Below, one piece after another: positions 23,970 to 35,598 of a stretch of DNA of 64,000 nt. This DNA is from Neurospora tetrasperma FGSC 2508 (taxonomy: Eukaryota > Ascomycota > Sordariomycetes > Sordariales > Sordariaceae), in the NCBI RefSeq assembly GCF_000213175.1, contig NW_009799179.1, forward strand, positions 1,967,655 through 2,031,654, in the 5' to 3' direction. Both the position numbers and the translations under genes were made by a program. How positions within the stretch are numbered: position 1 is the stretch's first letter; the number at the start of each line of letters is the position of its first letter. The notes under the pieces were generated by a model. That model made no database searches, was not told the origin of the DNA, and was given only the letters and a program-made list of their open reading frames with translations.

Positions 23970-24700
23970 TCTTGTGAGTTCAGGTATCTCTGGACATCCA
24001 TATAATTCTAAGATACAGCCGACCGACCGTGTACAAGTAGAAGAGCGACATGGCGTAGGGTGAAAGGTACCTAGATGTGCAACAGAACGAGCAAGACATA
24101 TACATATGCACTTATCATTCTCCCAGGACCTGTGGTTATGACCACCCATGTGAGACTTAAATACATGTCCTTCTAGCGGTGTCCCAACTTCAGATACATT
24201 GGGATCATGAGATAACTAAATACCGATCGGTAGTCCATGTTATGAACGCGTGAAGACACTCGTTGATCAAATGACAAGTTATCCCCCCTCCACAATATAG
24301 CATGGACGAATCTACATAGCGAAACATGGACACGGATGCTATCTCGTGAATTGTTTCATACATCCAGTAATGTGACAACAGGCGAGTGTAGTTGGGTTCT
24401 ACAAGTAATTTTTGCGGATTTTGCATAATCGCTAATACCAGTCTCATTAGTAAAGGGTAGAGAGCATGGAAAGTGTCATTTGACAAAGCAAGGTCATCGT
24501 ATCAGTCACTGCACGTATTGCGATAGTCACTTGGAAGTCAAATAATAGTAGCATCAGCAGTCAAATTGCTATGTAGACCGTTGTAACGAAGAAAAGTCCG
24601 CAATTATGACCATTCCTGACTCCAATCCCTTGCCATCTCCCTCCTTCAAACATATCCCTCCTTCCAGTGACCCCTAACTGTTCTTCGTTCATCTCTTCTC
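23970..24700. other. gene-free stretch between D promoter and gene E
   Basis: No gene or repeat recognised. Confidence 0.4.
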
Positions 24701-26845
24701 TCACCATAGTGAATACTCCTCCTCCTGTTCCTCAACCTCCTCAATGGTGTACAAGCCCCACTTGTCCCATTTCTTCACCTCGTACTCCTCCGCCGCCTCT
24801 TCGGCCAAGTCTTCTTCGTCCTCCTCACAGATGGCGTCCAGATTTGGAGCCTTCCACTTGCTCATCCTTCCCTTGGGTCTCTCCAACTGCTCGATAGGCT
24901 CATGCAGAGCATTGTTGTCCCCGTCCCTCCATCGGTGGAAGCGGTCGAGCTCGTCATCGTCCAGAGGACAAAACATGCCATCAATCAGCCAATAAACGGC
25001 ATCGTCGTTGCCGATGGCGAATTGTTTGTTGCCATCGGGGTGGTCGATGAGTCCGACGATGTTCAAGTTGGGGCCAATGTACTTGGCTTCCTCCCACTGT
25101 TCGAGCTCGGATAGTTCTTGGGAGTTGTCAGGATAATTGTCGTTGATGGGTTCGTCGGCGTAGGTAAGTAGCTCGATGCCCTTGACATCCTGGCTGGTAG
25201 ACTCCTCCTGCTCGAGTCTCTCGTTGTCGTGGAGCCAGAAGACGAATTCGTCGTATTCGCCTTCAGTCATTGGCTTGGCAGTTGTGGTGTCCTCGTTGAG
25301 GTAGTGCCAGTAGCCGTTTGTGAGAAGGACGTATTTAACTCCGAGCTCAGGACGATCTTGAAGATCCAAAACTTGCGATTCCTAGTCGACAATGTTGATG
25401 GTCTTCGTCTCATTCTGGCTGGAGCTGTCTTCGGCGTGGTCGACGGAGCTGGTCTCGTCAATCTCCTCCGCGAGGAACTCGTTGCCCTCTTCGTCGGTAA
25501 CGAGGACAATGGGAGGGGGAGCCTTGGACTTTTCTTTCTCTTCCGTAAAGCTAGCGAACCAAGCCAGCAGGTCCTCATATTCTGATTGACTCATCATCAC
25601 AGGGTTTTCGTCTTCATCCAAGCGGTACCAGAAGCCGCATGTTAACTGGGTGTAGCTGACCTTGGTGTCCGGGCGCTCGATCACAATGATGGTGTCTAGA
25701 TTGGCCATCTCCTCGGCCGACAAGTGGGAGAAGTCGTACCACTTGGAGGGGGAATTGTCGACCGGAGAAAGGGTGGTCGCATCGTCTTCATGGTTCTGAG
25801 AGTGTTCGAACTTCTTATTACCAACAGGGGTAATCTGGCTGGCGGCTTCAACATTGGGGGCTGAGTAATTGGTGTCGGGAGTACCAGGGCCAGTTGAAGG
25901 CGACTCGCTGTTAGCAGTCTTCCTGCTTTCAGTGGAGAAATTGGTCCTGTAATAAGTTAGCGATTTTCCATTGTAGAGGAGGGATTCTTGTAGGGTCACT
26001 AACGCAGTAGAATCCTTGCGAGTATGGTTGAGAATGACTTCTTCAGCCTTAGGAGCAGCGTCGCTTGAGGCTGTGCTCTTTTCCTCATTGACAAGCATAG
26101 CCGTGTTGGTGTTACTCAGAATGGGCGAGGCAATGACCGTCGCTTGCCTGGACGGAACCTCAACCACCTCGATAATGTCGGCAGCTGGAAACGAATGGCG
26201 GTAAGAACGAACTGCCCTATGCTCGGGGGCAATCTCAACAATTTCCACGATGTCAGCAGCGGGGAAGGAGTGGCGGTACGAGCGGACCCCATTCGATGAC
26301 TTGATAGCGGGCTTCTTGGTTTCGACGATGGGAGTAGCCTGAGTCGAAATAACAATCTCAGGAGCGTTTTCGAGCTGAGTGGGGCAGGCTTCCTTAGTGT
26401 CAGGGACGATCTCCGTGCTGTCGGCGCCTTGCATGGCTATGTTGTCGTCGGCAATTTCGACGTCTTTGCTGGGTTTGACATCTTCGGGGGCGACAGCGAG
26501 CTCGGTGGTATGAGAAGCGCTTTCATCGGCGATAATGTCGGTAGCATCAGCGCTAGGAGAAGTGGTAGACATGTTGTTCTTGGGCAATTCAGCATCTTGA
26601 CCAGCCTGGGTAAGGTGGTCAGCATCGATGTCGTCAGCAGAGGCCTTGTGAGTGAGCAGACATACCTTGTCATCAACGGGATGACACTCATGATCGTCGT
26701 CGGCCTGCGAGGGCAGGACAGTGTTGAGGATCATCTTGACCGACAGCGCGGCGAGCGACGCAATGGCGATAGCCTTGACAACGTTGCTAGTCGGGAAGGT
26801 GAGAGAGCGAGGGGCAAAGCCCAAAGAGAAGAAAGGGAAAGACAT
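24701..26845 (-). CDS. gene E: W-domain family protein with three W-domains; internal UAG; 448 aa unedited or 675 codons through UAG
   Basis: The ATG at 26845 gives MSFPFFSLGFAPRSLTFPTS, matching B. Exons are 26666-26845, 26004-26605 and 24701-25946. The introns (26606-26665, 60 nt, GTATGT donor; 25947-26003, 57 nt, GTTAGT donor) are placed by homology with A-D. Both are multiples of three without stops, so the frame is open with or without splicing. Two tandem copies of VRSYRHSFPAADIVEV lie in exon 2. The first W-domain (about 339-390, CGFWYRLDEDE) precedes TAG at codon 449. After it come two more: about 453-505 (NGYWHYLNEDT...EYDEFVFW) and about 547-605 (HPDGNKQFAIGNDDAVYW). The tail is acidic and ends WGLYTIEEVEEQEEE. 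Function unknown. Confidence 0.8.
25377..25389 (-). other. gene E in-frame UAG in hairpin loop (candidate A-to-I edit)
   Basis: The TAG at 25382-25384 (GAC TAG GAA) is in CGA-CTAGGAA-TCG, a 3-bp stem with a 7-base loop. Two W-domains lie downstream in the same frame. Confidence 0.72.
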
Positions 26846-27010
26846 TTTGTCGAGAATGGTTGCCAAGATGGAATATGTTGAGGAGTGATGAGGTGTTGTA
26901 AGAGTTTGGGTTGAGATCGCTTGAGTGCAAAGTTGCATGAAGTGATGCTTGTCCGAAAATTGGATGCAGCAGGAAGAAATTCGGGGACAGATTCCGGGTG
27001 AGGGGAGGAA

Positions 27011-27671
27011 TTTTTATACCTCCAGTTCTGGACCTCAGGTTGACTGTCGCTTGTAACATTGGACCTGTTGTTGACATGGTGATCGATGAACAGAATGGTT
27101 TCTACGTATAGTAAGCACTGAACAGATGTTGTGTTGGTGATAGTTTGGTGGTGGTGACACCCAAGGACGTCGGTCTGTGCGTCCAGCGACTGTGGATGTA
27201 CATATTGGTCCTTGTAGGTTTGTTAGCGCGGTTCTTGCCCCACATAACTTGACAGGGGGGGACACGTCTATCTACGCGATCTGATTGACTGAAATCGCCT
27301 GATCTCAAGGTGAGAATCTGGGATTCCAGCTGCCACACACAAACCTCCCCCTTTATACCTCTACTGGCTCAGAATTACTAAAGTCACTAAAATAAATCCC
27401 TTCCACCCTCTATATTCGGTATTATTGTAGGGCGTTTATAGGGCATTTGCAGCCGTTGCATTCCTCGTCTTCCCCCTGTCCAAAACCCCTGTGTGTAGGT
27501 ACCAAGCTAACGAACCTACCAGGACTGAAGTGTATTACATGTGATTGGTCAGTTCCGCCCATGTCGTCCGAACAGGGCAAGTGTCCACAGACCAGTTTGC
27601 TGAACATCGTCCGAACTGCTATCTGAACAGCCATCTGAACAGTGTCGACGATGCTCGTTTTCTCTGAACAG
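27011..27671 (-). promoter_or_regulatory. gene E promoter: TATA, CTGTCGC box and five TGAACAG motifs
   Basis: GGTATAAAAA is at 27011-27020, about 170 bp upstream of the ATG, and GACTGTCGC at 27042-27050. TGAACAG copies are at 27087-27093, 27119-27125, 27624-27630, 27636-27642 and 27665-27671. Confidence 0.7.
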
Positions 27672-28370
27672 CCCCAAGATATTCGGCACGCCAGCTCGCA
27701 ATTGTAGCCAGAGTAATCTGATCTTCGGGGAGTTCTGTGGGTTCCATGCCAAGACGCGACTGTGCAAGCTTTGGAGTGAATGTCAGGTCCGATGGTACCG
27801 CTGTCGGCGGCTGCCAAGGCCGCCTTTGGCGCTTGTCCCGAGTGTTCGCGGCACAGCAACGACAAAGAGGGGCCCGAGTTCATGGGATAAGTACACTACC
27901 CACTCTTGACTGCACTGAGTCGCATCTTTCGGAGGATCAGGTAATGCCGATCACAGTCTGTTCACCGGGCCCGGCCGTCCCGAGGATGCGAGTTTCCATA
28001 TCACTGCCCCGGACCCGGATGTGGCTTCGGTGTCTCCTGTGTCATCCGCGGCATCGGCGATATTGGCTGCAAGTACATTGAATGGGGAGGTATCGGTTGA
28101 GGAGCCATTGAATGCAGTGGCATCGTATAAAGTAGCAGCTAAGGGAAAACTGTACATGACTTCGCGATAGGCTTGAGAAACCGGAATGGATGTTTATTTT
28201 CCTCGACGCTCTACCGCTGACTGGTTCTTGCGAAGCTAACTCGCCCTGCCGCATGACTGGGAAATCAGGACAACCGAGATCAGGCCATTAGTCCGAGCCA
28301 GGACCTTGCAAATTGAGTATTTCTTTAGAAATACAATCTTGTCGTAATTAAAGAATCACAATTAGCTGAG
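27672..28370. other. gene-free stretch between E promoter and gene F
   Basis: No gene or repeat recognised. It lies just beyond the last TGAACAG motif of the E promoter. Confidence 0.4.
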
Positions 28371-29129
28371 TCAACCCGTTGAAACATTGTCCATGAAATA
28401 TGATAATGCGGCGACCATATCTTCAGTCAAGTCCTGCCGAGTAGTTCGCAAGAGACGCCCCATTTTCTCGTAAACTAGGTTGGACATGATTAATCCACTA
28501 GACGAGTCAGAACATGTTCGCAAAGGGAGGAGATCACCTCTCTAAAAGGGGACTTACTCGAAAATCACATCAGCTGTCGGGCCACTGCTAGTGACGCCTC
28601 GGAGCAAATGTGAAATTCTTTGCATCTCCAGCTTGACATCGAGGGCATATTGTATCGTCATCTCGACGAGTCTCCTGACACCATTTGTGTACGCGGTGTT
28701 GTCGACGGGGGTATCTCCCTTGTCTAGCCCGAGCGTCTCCCTGACCTTAGCCTCAAAAATCTTCTTCTCTTCCCGTTTCTGAATCACAATCTTATAGATC
28801 TTAGTGATGATGGCGTGCTCAAGAAACAGACGCCCCGGGGATGGAGTACGCGGTCGAGGAAAGGGCGAACAATCGTCCAACAAATACCACTCCAATAATG
28901 TGCTGTAGACGCTCGTAGTGAAAGCCCCAGCCTCATTGATGATATGGAGCTGAAACAAGACAAACCTCAAATCACCCAGTAGCGGAGAGTAGAGCTGTTT
29001 GGCTAATAGATTGGTTCGTGCGTCGAACCAATCCATACGGACGGGTTTGTGGACCCTGATATCGGCCTGCTCGTTAAGTGTCTCGGGTGCGGCTCCTTCT
29101 CGGCCAACTTTACTTGGGTTGTTGGCCAT
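28371..29129 (-). CDS. gene F: unrecognised protein, 232 aa
   Basis: Exons 28558-29129 and 28371-28497, separated by a 60-nt intron (28498-28557; GTAAGT donor, CTGAC branch, TAG acceptor), end at TGA. The ATG at 29129 (MANNPSKVGREGAAP) is preferred because the frame upstream is hydrophobic leader without family features. The protein appears helical: LLGDLRFVLFQLHIINEAGAF, then FLEHAIITKIYKIVIQKREEKKIFEAKVRE, which suggests a coiled coil. No W-domain or TPEG domain, no in-frame UAG and no TGAACAG cluster upstream, so it looks unrelated to its neighbours. I cannot assign a family. Confidence 0.65.
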
Positions 29130-29861
29130 GGTGATAGTGGGAAACCGGTCGAGTGGTATGGACGGGCAGCCGATGTGTGCAGTTGGAAAGACTTCTGCGA
29201 TTGAAGGCGAAAAGAGCAAAGGATAATTGAGCCGTAACCCAGGATGGAAGAAAAGAACAAAGAAGGGGAGAATGGGGCAGATTAGAGGAGGGGAAACGGT
29301 GTCCACGGTCAACAAGACCTACAGATGTGTCTGAAGAAAGTTCAGGTAAGTTTTAATCACGAAGCGATGAGCTGGAATGATGTGGGAAATGATTGATTGA
29401 TGGCATGATTGCAGAGAAGAGAATTGGCGGGCCAGGCCAGGTTCAAGTACTTCTTCTGATTTGGAATGATGTTGGTGGGATGCTCTTTCCAAGTTTTTCA
29501 TGCCACATATCTTGGAGAGGAGTTAACCAATGCATAACAGACAAGGAGAGGGTGACGGAGATATCGGATAACCTACGATAGGTATGTGTTAAGGTGCATG
29601 AGTTGCATGTTGATTAACAATCCAGTCATGTGAAAAGAACAGCATGCACCTGCAAGCGTGCCGAGAGGATGATATATTGACCAAGTATTGATGATTGAGC
29701 TGGTAGAACAGGGACAGGAACGATTACATCGACAAACTCGACCCTAACTTTCAAGGAAATAGACAGCCGTCGACACGACTCCAACTTTTTTTCGACATGC
29801 ATACATGACATTGAACCCTTCCTCAAGGACAGTATCCCAACCCTGAACACCCCCACTCCAA

Positions 29862-30639
29862 TTACCAAATGGCAGCCAGCATCCTGTTCCGCTCCTCGGC
29901 AACCTCTCTCTCCCATGGCAAGGCCTCGTAGTCGACGGAATCATCCAGCCAACAAACATCCCCCTCCGGTGTGACCAGCTTCAGCTCCGGCGCCTCCGGG
30001 GCACCCCAAGCAGAATAGTACTCAGGCTTTGACCAGCCGTCCTCGGGAAATACTACCCAGTTGCATCTGGCCAGAGAATACGTTCGTTCCGAGTGGCGCA
30101 CCCACATGTCGATGTGATCGGTTTTATCGACAAAGCTGTGGTGAGTCCAGTCGCTGTTTGCCAGGCGATGGGAATGCCAGCCAGCGAGCGGGTGGCCGCT
30201 ATCTTCTGAAGTGTTGTTCGCCTCGGTCTGGGAGTTGTCTTCCTCGTTGTAGGTGTCAATGTCGTTCTGGGCCCAGTCATCTTGGGGCCAAGCGTCCTGT
30301 GACCAATCGTCTCCATTGGGAGGAAGGTCTTCAACATCTTCCATTATATTTATGGGCGAGTCATACTCATCGCCGGTCAGAGCATCGAAATACTCGTGGT
30401 AGGAATCGTCGTCCGAGTCTCCAATAATGTCTGTGGTCTCAGACGAAGTGGGCCGAAGACAGTAGACCGACGGAACCTGGACCTCAGGTCTGGATGTACA
30501 CTTCTCCAGTTCAGGAGAGAACTGTGTCGCAACCGATCAGCTCTGAACTGCGACAATGAGTAAGGTAAGAAGAAATACATACCATCGATAAATGGATGTT
30601 TGGGTCCATTGATTCGAGGATGCGATAGGTATAACACAT
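29862..30639 (-). CDS. gene G: TPEG-domain protein, 238 aa
   Basis: Two exons, 30583-30639 and 29862-30521, flank a 61-nt intron (GTATGT donor, CTGAT branch, CACAG acceptor) and join in phase 0. The first ATG at 30639 gives MCYTYRILES; a second in-frame ATG is at 30609. The N-terminal half is acidic and Ser/Thr-rich with DDWSQDAWPQDDWAQND repeats. The C-terminal TPEG domain (about 144-215) reads HHSFVDKTDHIDMW...ARCNWVVFP...PELKLVTPEGDVCWLDD. The conserved pattern D-x-x-x-x-x-D, C-x-W, PE-L-x-x-TPEG and L-D-D is present. No in-frame UAG; it ends at TAA. Function unknown. Confidence 0.72.
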
Positions 30640-31593
30640 CTTTTTCGTTGTATGTAATCCGAATAGGAGTGGTGGTTGTAGTGGTGTTCTGGAGTAGTCG
30701 CTATATAGAAAACCAGCGCAAACGAGTCGAATTAGAACGGAAGAAAGGGAAACACCAAAAAGTCCATCGCGGCCGAAATTAAATAGGTGGTGCGCGGGGC
30801 CACCCAGGTCCGCACGACACTTCACTACCTCTAGGCATTTGCCACCTGACACTTGCCATCGGGCTGTCGGACAGATGCCAGAGACCATTCACGAGCAGAG
30901 AAACCTGGGGGTATTGCCATTCACGAGCACCAGAAGCTGGAGGTACGCTTAGCAACCGTCGAGTGAATGACACCTCTGTCTGATAAGATAACTGCCCCGC
31001 CGTGGGACGGGAAATCTGCTTCACCTTGGCCAAGCAAAGGGAATCGGCTCTATTTGGGGGTAGTCATTTCCGATACTTCATCTTGAGACGTAGGCATTGC
31101 TGGGATGTCATTGTCGTTGCATGGTGGTGGTGCACTTGGGCATATGGTCCGTCTACTGCCATGACAGTCAGAAGTGAAATAGTTCGAGAGAAGCCTCTTT
31201 ACGCAGTCAGCAGGAAATGTATGGCAAATAAAGAACAAGTGATATCATAGAGACAGGCCGCTTGGATCAAAGATAAATACAAGGAAGAGAAGAAAAAGAT
31301 TATACTAACAAGAAAGCTATAATTGATTGTGCTTGTGCACGTAAAAGCATCCGTCCGTAACCCTTGTTCTCCGCTGATGAACCCCTAAAGTGCCCGACAA
31401 AAGACCTGAAAGTCTCCTACTTCTTTCCTCCATGCTCGATGTCAGTCTCTGATAAGGTATCCTTACGAACCGCTGCTGCTCAATCCGTAGACATAGACCA
31501 CAATACCATAGAGCCATCAATATCTCCGCTTCGATCCGTCCCTCACAACCCAGTCTGCCATGCCCGCCCTCACACCTATCCTCTTGTCCCCCT

Positions 31594-32799
31594 TCAATCC
31601 CCCCTTCGTACCCGCGACAACGCCCCCTGCATCGAAAACCGCATATCCTCCAGCGAGTAATGCCTCCCCTCCGGATCCGTCAACACCAACCTCGGCACCC
31701 GCCCATCCACCGCATCAGGCATCAAAACATTAATTTCAGGTTCCCGATACCGCACCCACTTGCACTGCTGGAGTTTCCGTCGAGGCGTTCCGGTCGAGTT
31801 TCGTTGGTTTGCCCTGGTGTTCAGCAGTCCCCTATGGTCAACGACACTGAGCTCGTCCCAGGTCTTATGCGACGTACGCTGGCGGATACGACGACGGGGC
31901 GTCTGTGTCTTGGGCCTTTTTTCGATACTCTCTTCCGCCTTGGGTTTCTCCTTCTCCATGTCCTTGTCGGTCAACTCCATGTCGAGCACGCCTCCAACGG
32001 AAGAGTTGGACACCTCGGGCTCCTAACCCGGGGTGCGGGCAACTCTGCTGTTGTAGACGGCCATCTGTATGGGGGAGGTAAGGCGGAGTCGAATCTTGGA
32101 TGGGGTCGGGGTGTCGGCCTGGACGTCGACGTTTTCAGGTATGGTGGTCTTGCGAGGCGGGGTGGGAGTGTTGAAAGAGATGCCTTTGGCTGTAGCAGGA
32201 GGGCTGAAAGAAAAGTGAGTTAGCGGTCGCTTCTTCACACACAAAGGAGGGCGACTTTGAGGGCCGAAATACCTTCTGATGAGACGCTTCTTAGGGCTTG
32301 GGCTGTGAAGCACGTCAAAGAGAGATGTGGCGACCGATTCCTCCCACTTCCTCTTCTTAGGGCTGCCAGAAACGAGTTGGTTGTCGGTCGGCGAAGAAGT
32401 GATGCCAATAACAAAGTGAGATTGGAGCGTGACACAATCGAGGATCATCTCATCGTCAGAATTGGCAGTCGGGGGGTTTTTGTCCGTTGACACTTTGCTC
32501 TCATCCGACTTTGATGCGCTCACGTCCGCGCCCACATGCGTCATTCTAGGGTCCTTGTTTTGCTTCTTTGTCGCGCTTGTATCGTCGTTTGTGCAATCCT
32601 TCTTTTCGCTCGTAGTGGAAGCACTGACAGGCTTGTCGCACTCAGAAGACTCAATGGATGACTCACTCCACGGGTCCTGATATGTGCTGACGTTCTCCGT
32701 AGGCGTCGGTTTGGTGGCTTCCCCTGCGCCAAAGATATTCCGAGCTGAAAGCAATGCCTGGGATCCGAGTACGCCGATAAAGGGTAGAAAGAAGTCCAT
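31594..32799 (-). CDS. gene H: TPEG-domain protein; internal UAG; 235 aa unedited or 378 codons through UAG
   Basis: Exons 32273-32799 and 31594-32203; the 69-nt intron (GTATTT donor, CTAAC branch, CAG acceptor) is a multiple of three without a stop and could be retained. The N-terminus MDFFLPFIGVLGSQALLSA is hydrophobic and may be a signal or anchor. The middle is Ser/Thr/Lys-rich and carries SPKKRKWEES and SPSPKKRLIR, basic clusters resembling nuclear localisation signals. TAG is codon 236, preceded by a TPTPSKIRLRLTSP segment. The 142 codons after it contain the TPEG domain (SVVDHRGLLNTR...QQCKWVRY...PRLVLTDPEGRHYSLED) and end at TGA. Without editing the protein would lack its only conserved domain. 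Confidence 0.77.
32015..32031 (-). other. gene H in-frame UAG in hairpin loop (candidate A-to-I edit)
   Basis: The TAG at 32023-32025 (GGT TAG GAG) lies in CGGG-TTAGGAG-CCCG, a 4-bp GC stem with a 7-base loop. An outer CC/GG pair can follow across single mismatches. Confidence 0.75.
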
Positions 32800-33498
32800 T
32801 TCTGTCTACCGTGAGTGGTTTGTTCGAATGCGCGCTCGCAATATGGGTAGTCGTTGATGCTGGTTGTTCAAAAAAGTTGGCGTGCCGTGGTGTTGAAGGA
32901 AATGTGATTTTGTGACAAAGAAAGTAATGGCTGGTAACGAAGCTGAGTTGGGGGAGGAAACAGAAACATAACCTGTACTAAAAGAAAGTGCGATTGTAGA
33001 AAGTAAGCTGTGAGTGATGGGCGGGGTCACAGGCATGAAACCTTGACCGTCTATTTCCTGCGGCAGGCAACATAACCTGAAAGTTATCACAATACGAACG
33101 TTGAACTTGAATGGGAGGGATTTTATGAAACAGTGTGAAATGCACAATAGAAAGTGAATGCGGGAATACAAATACCACGCCGATGTCTTCTTGATTTCTT
33201 TATGGCCCTCAAAGGCTGGATCGTGGGAGTCTCAATAACAGCTCGCTTCATTTTCAGGCACTCATGTATGGTTCGACAAATGCCATGAGGTTTAGCAGAT
33301 CGTAGTCATACAAAAACATCATAGTCACAATGATATAGCCACTCTCCCTTGAAGTAACGTATAGTCAGCCTTTTGTATCTCTAGTTGCCTCGAATCTAGT
33401 GATCCTTCCATTCATGCTGCCAATGGTAAACTCATCGGGCACTTTTGGGCGAGATTTCCAATTTCCCTCACCGTCGACTTCCATGACTAGTCCCATAG

Positions 33499-34323
33499 TC
33501 ATGACTCGGTGGGATCGCGCAATGAGAAGTTGCCCCCCTCTGGACTCGTCAAGACCAGGCCTGGGACTTCCACATTCCCCGAAAGCTGCTCAATGGGCCT
33601 CTCCTCCGGCACCGGAATCCATGTGCAGCGATGTCGTAACTTGTGCCCTCTCCTGTCATCGTTTTTGCCCCAGGCACTCAGCAGACCATTTCTTGCCACG
33701 AACTGATGTTCATGCCATTTCATTTCCTGGGGTCTCTTCCGGCGCGAGCTGCCTTTTTTTGTATTCTCGCCTTTGATGCCCTTCTTGCCCTCAACGCTTC
33801 CCCTTCCATCTTCGCTGGCTTGGCCCTTTTGGTCCTCCTTACCTTGTTGAAGAATGAGAATCTTTGTAACTTGCTTTTCCATCTCCTTCAGCCTTGCGAG
33901 AACCTTTTTGACCTCTCGGTTGTAGTCTTCGAGGGTGTCGGCTTTGAATAAAGACGTCGAGCCAGTAAGGCACTGGCGAATTGATTCTGCCTGCTTCCGC
34001 TGACCCTCACCCGAATCAATGACTGGCGCGTTACTCAAGCCAACGGCTTCGACATGCTGCTGACCGTTCAGTTGGCGGGCCTTCGACGCATACCTCAATC
34101 TGTACCAGTGTCCGTTATCCAACAGGACGTACTTGCTCCCATTTTTCGACGGTTCGAAAACGCGAACCACTTTGGGTCCGCAGTTATGAGGACGTTTAAC
34201 GAAGTTATGGGTAGTCGACGCACTTTGTTGGCCTGCTGATGGAATCTTCGTGATCTGAACACCTTCCGGGTGTTTGACGTACGGCTTCGGGCATGCGCTA
34301 ACGGGAGTATTGGGCGCGGTCAT
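33499..34323 (-). CDS. gene I: W-domain plus TPEG-domain protein, 274 aa, intronless
   Basis: A single continuous frame runs from the ATG at 34323 to TGA. The order is an N-terminal Pro/Ser-rich segment, a short W-domain core (SKYVLLDNGHWYRL, about 63-76), a helical Lys/Glu/Gln stretch likely to form a coiled coil (LEDYNREVKKVLARLKEMEKQ, about 131-151), a basic linker (KKGSSRRKRP), and a TPEG domain (about 205-272; HQFVARNGLLSAW...RHRCTWIPV...PGLVLTSPEGGNFSLRDP). It shows that both modules can sit in one protein with no stop codon between them, like J after editing. No TGAACAG cluster is seen upstream. Confidence 0.72.
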   Translation of the reverse strand: MTAPNTPVSACPKPYVKHPEGVQITKIPSAGQQSASTTHNFVKRPHNCGPKVVRVFEPSKNGSKYVLLDNGHWYRLRYASKARQLNGQQHVEAVGLSNAPVIDSGEGQRKQAESIRQCLTGSTSLFKADTLEDYNREVKKVLARLKEMEKQVTKILILQQGKEDQKGQASEDGRGSVEGKKGIKGENTKKGSSRRKRPQEMKWHEHQFVARNGLLSAWGKNDDRRGHKLRHRCTWIPVPEERPIEQLSGNVEVPGLVLTSPEGGNFSLRDPTES

Positions 34324-35598
34324 TTTCGATGATTCTATGCTTGATGTCGAGGTAGTTTTCGTCTTCTTTCTTTCGATTTTGCCACAAGACAGTTAGGGTG
34401 GGTTGCATGTAACCGGGGGGGAGAGAGGGGCTCAAGGTGAACTACCTCTCCGCAAGGCGCTTTTTAGAGCCTTCTCCGGCCAGTTGATCGGGCTGGGTTG
34501 TATTTGCGGCCGCAAGTATTTTGTCGGATTTCAAGCACGCGCTCGCCTTGCCGTTCGTGCTGTGTTCGACGTCGCTCGTCGCTCGTCGCGGCGAGGTCGG
34601 TGTCCGCGAGGACTTTGGCGTTGTTAATCTCGGCCAGAAGCGCCGTTCAGCTCCTGCACTTGTTCCAATCTAGCGTATGGAACAGTATTGATCTTGGAAG
34701 GCGAAGTGAATAACCAGCGTGCTGTCGGATATGGGACGTCGTCGAAATGGGTCGTGCGATCGATTACGCGGGATCAGGATGTTGGAGGAAGATTATCGTA
34801 AAGGCGACAAGGTAAGAAGACCGATATTGGTGTTTCTTTAATAATATAATAATAATAATAAAAGAAAGGTTCAACCATATCTGGGAGAGATTTGAACCTT
34901 CAAAGCGCACGTAACGTGTAGGATCATGGATGGGAAGGAAGTAGTAAGTGAATGCGATGGGGGGCAATTGCCGGGCCGCAGCCTCAGCCGCCGGATTGAA
35001 GCAAGCAACACAACGGAACTCGTAGGTGACGAATGGTAGCAAAACCTGGATGTCTTGTTGTCATCTAATTACTCACCAAGCGACTGCACTTCTTTTTGTT
35101 TGTTCAGGTTCAGGTCGAATTCGTACAATGCAAATAGATGCAGAGCATCGTATGGGCACGTCAAGTGCCCATCTTGTTTAAAGTCAAGGCAAGCCTGCGA
35201 CATGGACGAAGGGAACAGAAGTGAGCGAACCATAATGTGCTCGTTTAATCCACTTTGAGTAGCTTGATGCCAGCTATAGAACTATCTTCTTTCACAAAAG
35301 TAACGAGCAATGAGAGAAGATCTTGTCACCTTGTATGACTTGCCCCCGTGGTACCTCAACTAGAAATCTTCTTGCTCGGCCTTTACAATCGAAAGATCAC
35401 CCGAGTTCCTGTAAGTTGTGTCCTATCTCCAACTTTCCCGCATCCTCCTTGCCATGGCCTTTCAAGAGCACTGGATGACCTGATCTGACCGTTACCGGAA
35501 TCGTGCAACCGGCGCCCGTTTCCTTTCCTTGTGCCGATTCCTGTCATGACCTTTGCTCCAACCATAAACCAATGCGCGTACTACCAGATTCCCATTGT
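34324..35598. other. gene-free stretch
   Basis: About 1.3 kb between I and J. It has an AT-rich AATAAT run near 34840-34862 and no conserved coding frame on either strand. Confidence 0.4.
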
